DNA of 7,935 bases, taken from assembly GCA_050485745.1 (NCBI GenBank), contig JBJHBY010000166.1, forward strand, positions 1 to 7,935, written 5' to 3'. This stretch comes from JBJHBY01 sp050485745. GTDB lineage: Bacteria > Pseudomonadota > Gammaproteobacteria > Pseudomonadales > CAMLJR01. The position numbers were made by a program, and so were the translations under genes. The notes below the pieces were generated by a model that was not told the DNA's origin, did no database searches, and was given only the letters and a program-made list of their open reading frames with translations. Position 1 is the first letter of the stretch, and every line of letters starts with the position of its first letter. Shown in pieces: positions 6,178-7,935 of the stretch.

Positions 6178-6987
6178 TCAGAAACCCAGACTCGACAGCA
6201 GGTCGTCGACGTCGTCCTGACCGGAAACAACATCGTCGCGACCGGCGGTCTTGATCTGTGGTCCTTCACCGGAGGTGTCGGCCTTCTTCGCCTTCTTCGC
6301 GCCGGCCGGTTTCGCCCCGGTCTCCAGGTAGCGCACCAGCCCGGTGATTTCCTCAACCTGCCCGGCCATGCGCTTCAGTTCGACCAGCCGTTCCTCAACC
6401 TCCTGGACCAGTGAGATGACGCGCTTGATGACCTGACCGGAAAGATCCTGATAATCCTGCGCCATCAGAATCTGATTGAACTTGTCCGCCATCCCCGAGG
6501 ATGCCGTGACAGTGTGCCCGAGGAACTGGTCGATGCGCCGGTACAGCTCGCGGAATTCATCGGGCTTCATCTCCCGGCGGATCAGCCGCTGCCAGTCATC
6601 GCGAAGCGCCTGCGCCTGCTCGCCCAGGCTGGCGGCCAGGGGAATACCCTCCTCCACCATGTCCATGGTCTTGTCCGCGGAACTCTGGGTGAGGTTGATG
6701 ACGTAGTCGAGACGCTCCTGGGCGTTGGCAATCTTGGAGCCGTTGTCGGTGGCGATACCGGCTTTGCTGGTATCGATTTCAAAATTGACGATGGCATCGT
6801 GCAGGCCGCGGGTAAGTTTGCCCACCTCCCGGTATATGCTGCGGTCACGCGCCTCGTTGAGATCCTGGATCACCTCGGTGATGGCCTGGAAATCGCCCTG
6901 CTCGAGCTTCTCGATCAGGATTGCGGCACGGCCCTTCAGCTCGTCCCACAATTCGGCATCGGTGCCGCTTCGGTCTTTGCCCAACAT
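6178..6987 (-). CDS. cheZ: CheZ, phosphatase of phosphorylated CheY
   Basis: A 269-residue cytoplasmic protein, a little longer than E. coli CheZ, that speeds dephosphorylation of CheY-P and so ends the motor signal. It is almost wholly helical, forming the long hairpin that dimerises into a four-helix bundle. The active-site stretch AQDYQDLSGQVIKR (176-189) contains D181 and the catalytic Q185, equivalent to D143 and Q147 of E. coli. A Lys/Ala/Gly-rich flexible linker (about 224-250) leads to the C-terminal peptide QDDVDDLLSSLGF (257-269), which matches the E. coli CheY-binding tail. The ATG is preceded by two GGAATC copies, giving only a weak ribosome binding site. It starts 22 bases after cheY, and its stop codon is part of the cheA ribosome binding site. 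Confidence 0.96.
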   Translation of the reverse strand: MLGKDRSGTDAELWDELKGRAAILIEKLEQGDFQAITEVIQDLNEARDRSIYREVGKLTRGLHDAIVNFEIDTSKAGIATDNGSKIANAQERLDYVINLTQSSADKTMDMVEEGIPLAASLGEQAQALRDDWQRLIRREMKPDEFRELYRRIDQFLGHTVTASSGMADKFNQILMAQDYQDLSGQVIKRVISLVQEVEERLVELKRMAGQVEEITGLVRYLETGAKPAGAKKAKKADTSGEGPQIKTAGRDDVVSGQDDVDDLLSSLGF

Positions 6988-7009
6988 AGTGATTCCGATT
7001 CCGAATGGA

Positions 7010-7402
7010 TTACTGGCCCGCCTGGACGCGCTCGAAAATCTTCTCGATCTTCTCCTTCAATACCGCTGCCGTGAAGGGCTTGACCACATAGCCGTTGACC
7101 CCGGCCTGGGCCGCCTCGACAATCTGGTCGCGCTTGGCCTCCGCGGTGACCATGAGCACTGGCAAGTCGCGGAGGCGGGCATCCGAGCGCACTGCCTTGA
7201 GCAGCTCGATACCCGTCATCCCCGGCATGTTCCAGTCGGTGACAAGGAAATCGAAATTGCCACTCTGCAGCATCGGCAGCGCCGTGGAGCCATCGTCGGC
7301 CTCCGCGGTATTGGTAAAGCCGAGGTCACGCAGGAGATTCTTGATGATTCGCCTCATTGTCGAAAAATCGTCCACAATGAGGATCTTCATGTTTTTGTCC
7401 AA
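7010..7402 (-). CDS. cheY: CheY, single-domain chemotaxis response regulator
   Basis: A receiver-domain protein of 130 residues that, when phosphorylated by CheA, binds the flagellar switch (FliM) and alters rotation. Using the TTG start, the acidic pocket is D11/D12, the phosphoacceptor is D56 in TDWNMPGM, and T86, Y105 and K108 are the conserved switch and signalling residues. There is no output domain. The start is debatable. ATG at 7390 gives MKILIVDDF, the usual Pseudomonas form, but the strong ribosome binding site GGAGGT (7412-7407) is 16 bases away from it. The TTG at 7402 lies 4 bases after that site and adds MDKN, much like the MNKN start I recall from Vibrio CheY. I therefore prefer the TTG. 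The gene begins the tightly packed che cluster after a gap of about 200 bases downstream of fliA. Confidence 0.96.
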   Translation of the reverse strand: MDKNMKILIVDDFSTMRRIIKNLLRDLGFTNTAEADDGSTALPMLQSGNFDFLVTDWNMPGMTGIELLKAVRSDARLRDLPVLMVTAEAKRDQIVEAAQAGVNGYVVKPFTAAVLKEKIEKIFERVQAGQ

Positions 7403-7606
7403 AGCTACCTCCAGAAATCTGCCCGAGCGGTCCCGGAGCCCCATGCCCGTCCAGAGAAAGAGTCTAGCAGGCCATCGCACAAAATGATCTATTTACAGGC
7501 CCGCCGCAGCAGCGTTTCCGCGGTGGTCGCGGTCGGGGCCATCCATGCTACGGGATTATCCTGATTTAGCGGTCACCCGCCCCAAAACTTGAGGGCCCCG
7601 GGGGCC
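7403..7606 (-). other. Gap between fliA and cheY, presumed leader and promoter region
   Basis: About 200 bases without a convincing gene. It is AT-richer in places than its surroundings, especially near 7480-7500 and 7545-7570. I looked on the minus strand for sigma-28 (TAAA-N15-GCCGATAA) and sigma-54 boxes and found no good match. A GATAAT hexamer (7555-7560) resembles a sigma-70 -10 box but lacks a good -35. A 5-base inverted repeat with a 5-base loop lies at 7518-7532 (CCGCG and CGCGG arms). The cheY ribosome binding site is at 7407-7412. Confidence 0.4.
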
Positions 7607-7610
7607 TCAA
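7584..7610 (-). terminator. Terminator-like hairpin overlapping the fliA stop codon
   Basis: Read on the minus strand, outer arms TTGA (7610-7607) and TCAA (7592-7589) and inner arms GGCCC (7606-7602) and GGGCC (7598-7594) form a 9-pair stem with one bulged base and a 3-base loop. After one G come four T (7587-7584). The fliA TGA stop lies within the 5' arm. The short T run makes it a modest intrinsic terminator, so partial read-through into cheY is possible. Confidence 0.5.
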
Positions 7611-7935
7611 CCGGTGCCCTGCCAGTCGGCCATTCGCGCCCTCAGTCGCAGCGCCGCCTGGCTGTGGATCTGGCTGACCCGGGATTCACTGACCCCGAGA
7701 ACCAGCCCTATCTCCTTGAGGTTCAGCTCGTCCCCGTAATACAGGGACAGCACCAGGCGCTCGCGCTCCGGCAGGCCGGCAATCGCGCTGGCCAGCTGCT
7801 CGCGCAGCAGCTGGTGCTGCACATCGTCCGAGGGGCCCGGCACATCCGCCGCCACCGGTAGCTCCGGGCGATCACCGTCACCGCCGGTGAGCTCATCCAG
7901 GCTGAACAGACGGCTGCCGGCGGCATCCCGGGCCA
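7607..7935 (-). CDS. fliA: FliA, flagellar sigma-28 factor (3' part only)
   Basis: The last 108 codons of a sigma factor are present; the start lies beyond the right edge. The fragment covers the region 3 to region 4 linker and all of region 4. AIAGLPERERLVLSLYYGDEL is followed by the helix-turn-helix LKEIGLVLGVSESRVSQIHS, which recognises the -35 element. This is the typical FliA C-terminus. FliA directs RNA polymerase to late flagellar and chemotaxis genes and is held in check by the anti-sigma factor FlgM. Its position just upstream of cheY matches polar-flagellate gammaproteobacteria, where flhF and fleN usually precede it. The frame is open to the window edge, and a GTG at 7855 is internal. 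Confidence 0.95.
   Translation of the reverse strand, partial: ARDAAGSRLFSLDELTGGDGDRPELPVAADVPGPSDDVQHQLLREQLASAIAGLPERERLVLSLYYGDELNLKEIGLVLGVSESRVSQIHSQAALRLRARMADWQGTG

Noticed and set aside
6168..6356. Upstream extension of cheA by 63 codons
   Set aside because: This stretch is out-of-frame cheZ sequence with an Arg-rich, non-conserved translation. The ATG at 6167 has a good ribosome binding site and the conserved MSFG start.
6988..7009. Tandem GATTCC before cheZ as a regulatory repeat
   Set aside because: Only two copies of a 6-base unit are present in a 22-base gap. It is more simply explained as a weak ribosome binding site context or chance.
7461..7466. TAGACT as a sigma-70 -10 box for cheY
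   Set aside because: No -35-like hexamer lies 16 to 18 bases upstream, and the match to TATAAT is only partial.
7475..7500. TAAA near 7490 as a sigma-28 -35 element
   Set aside because: The downstream TGCGATGG is only a partial match to GCCGATAA, and it sits at about 12 rather than 15 bases.

Overview
This window is a dense run of genes that all read on the minus strand. In transcription order (right to left) they are fliA (3' part), cheY, cheZ, cheA, cheB, motC, motD, parC and the first codons of a probable parP. The same order is known from the polar-flagellum chemotaxis locus of Pseudomonas and, with differences, Vibrio. The high G+C content, strong third-position G/C bias and close protein similarity to the Pseudomonas set (remembered, not searched) point to a polarly flagellated gammaproteobacterium. 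The sequence alone does not fix the genus.

Layout, right to left: the window opens inside fliA (flagellar sigma-28), whose stop codon lies in a terminator-like hairpin. A gap of about 200 bases with no gene follows and should hold the cheY leader. cheY (response regulator), cheZ (CheY-P phosphatase), cheA (histidine kinase) and cheB (methylesterase) are separated by only 10 to 28 bases. motC starts 3 bases after cheB, and motD follows closely; together they encode a stator (motor torque unit). A 123-base gap after motD holds a good sigma-54-type promoter match, three tandem 7-base units and a perfect 13-base dyad. Then come parC (ParA/MinD-type ATPase) and, with an ATGA overlap, the start of the next gene.

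Together these genes make the signalling core (CheA, CheY, CheZ, CheB), a dedicated motor stator (MotC/MotD) and the pole-placement system (ParC and probable ParP) that positions and inherits chemosensory arrays in polar flagellates. No receptor, cheW or cheR is visible here; cheW would be expected just past the left edge.

The gene set is well known, and I see no wholly new system. The points worth a second look are: (1) CheA has no recognisable P2 domain but has four acidic EFExLLDQLHG-type repeats in its linker, resembling the CheY-binding peptides of FliM and CheZ and possibly also serving ParP binding; (2) the putative sigma-54 promoter and its surrounding repeats before parC; (3) a long C-terminal tail on MotD; (4) three genes that appear to start at TTG.
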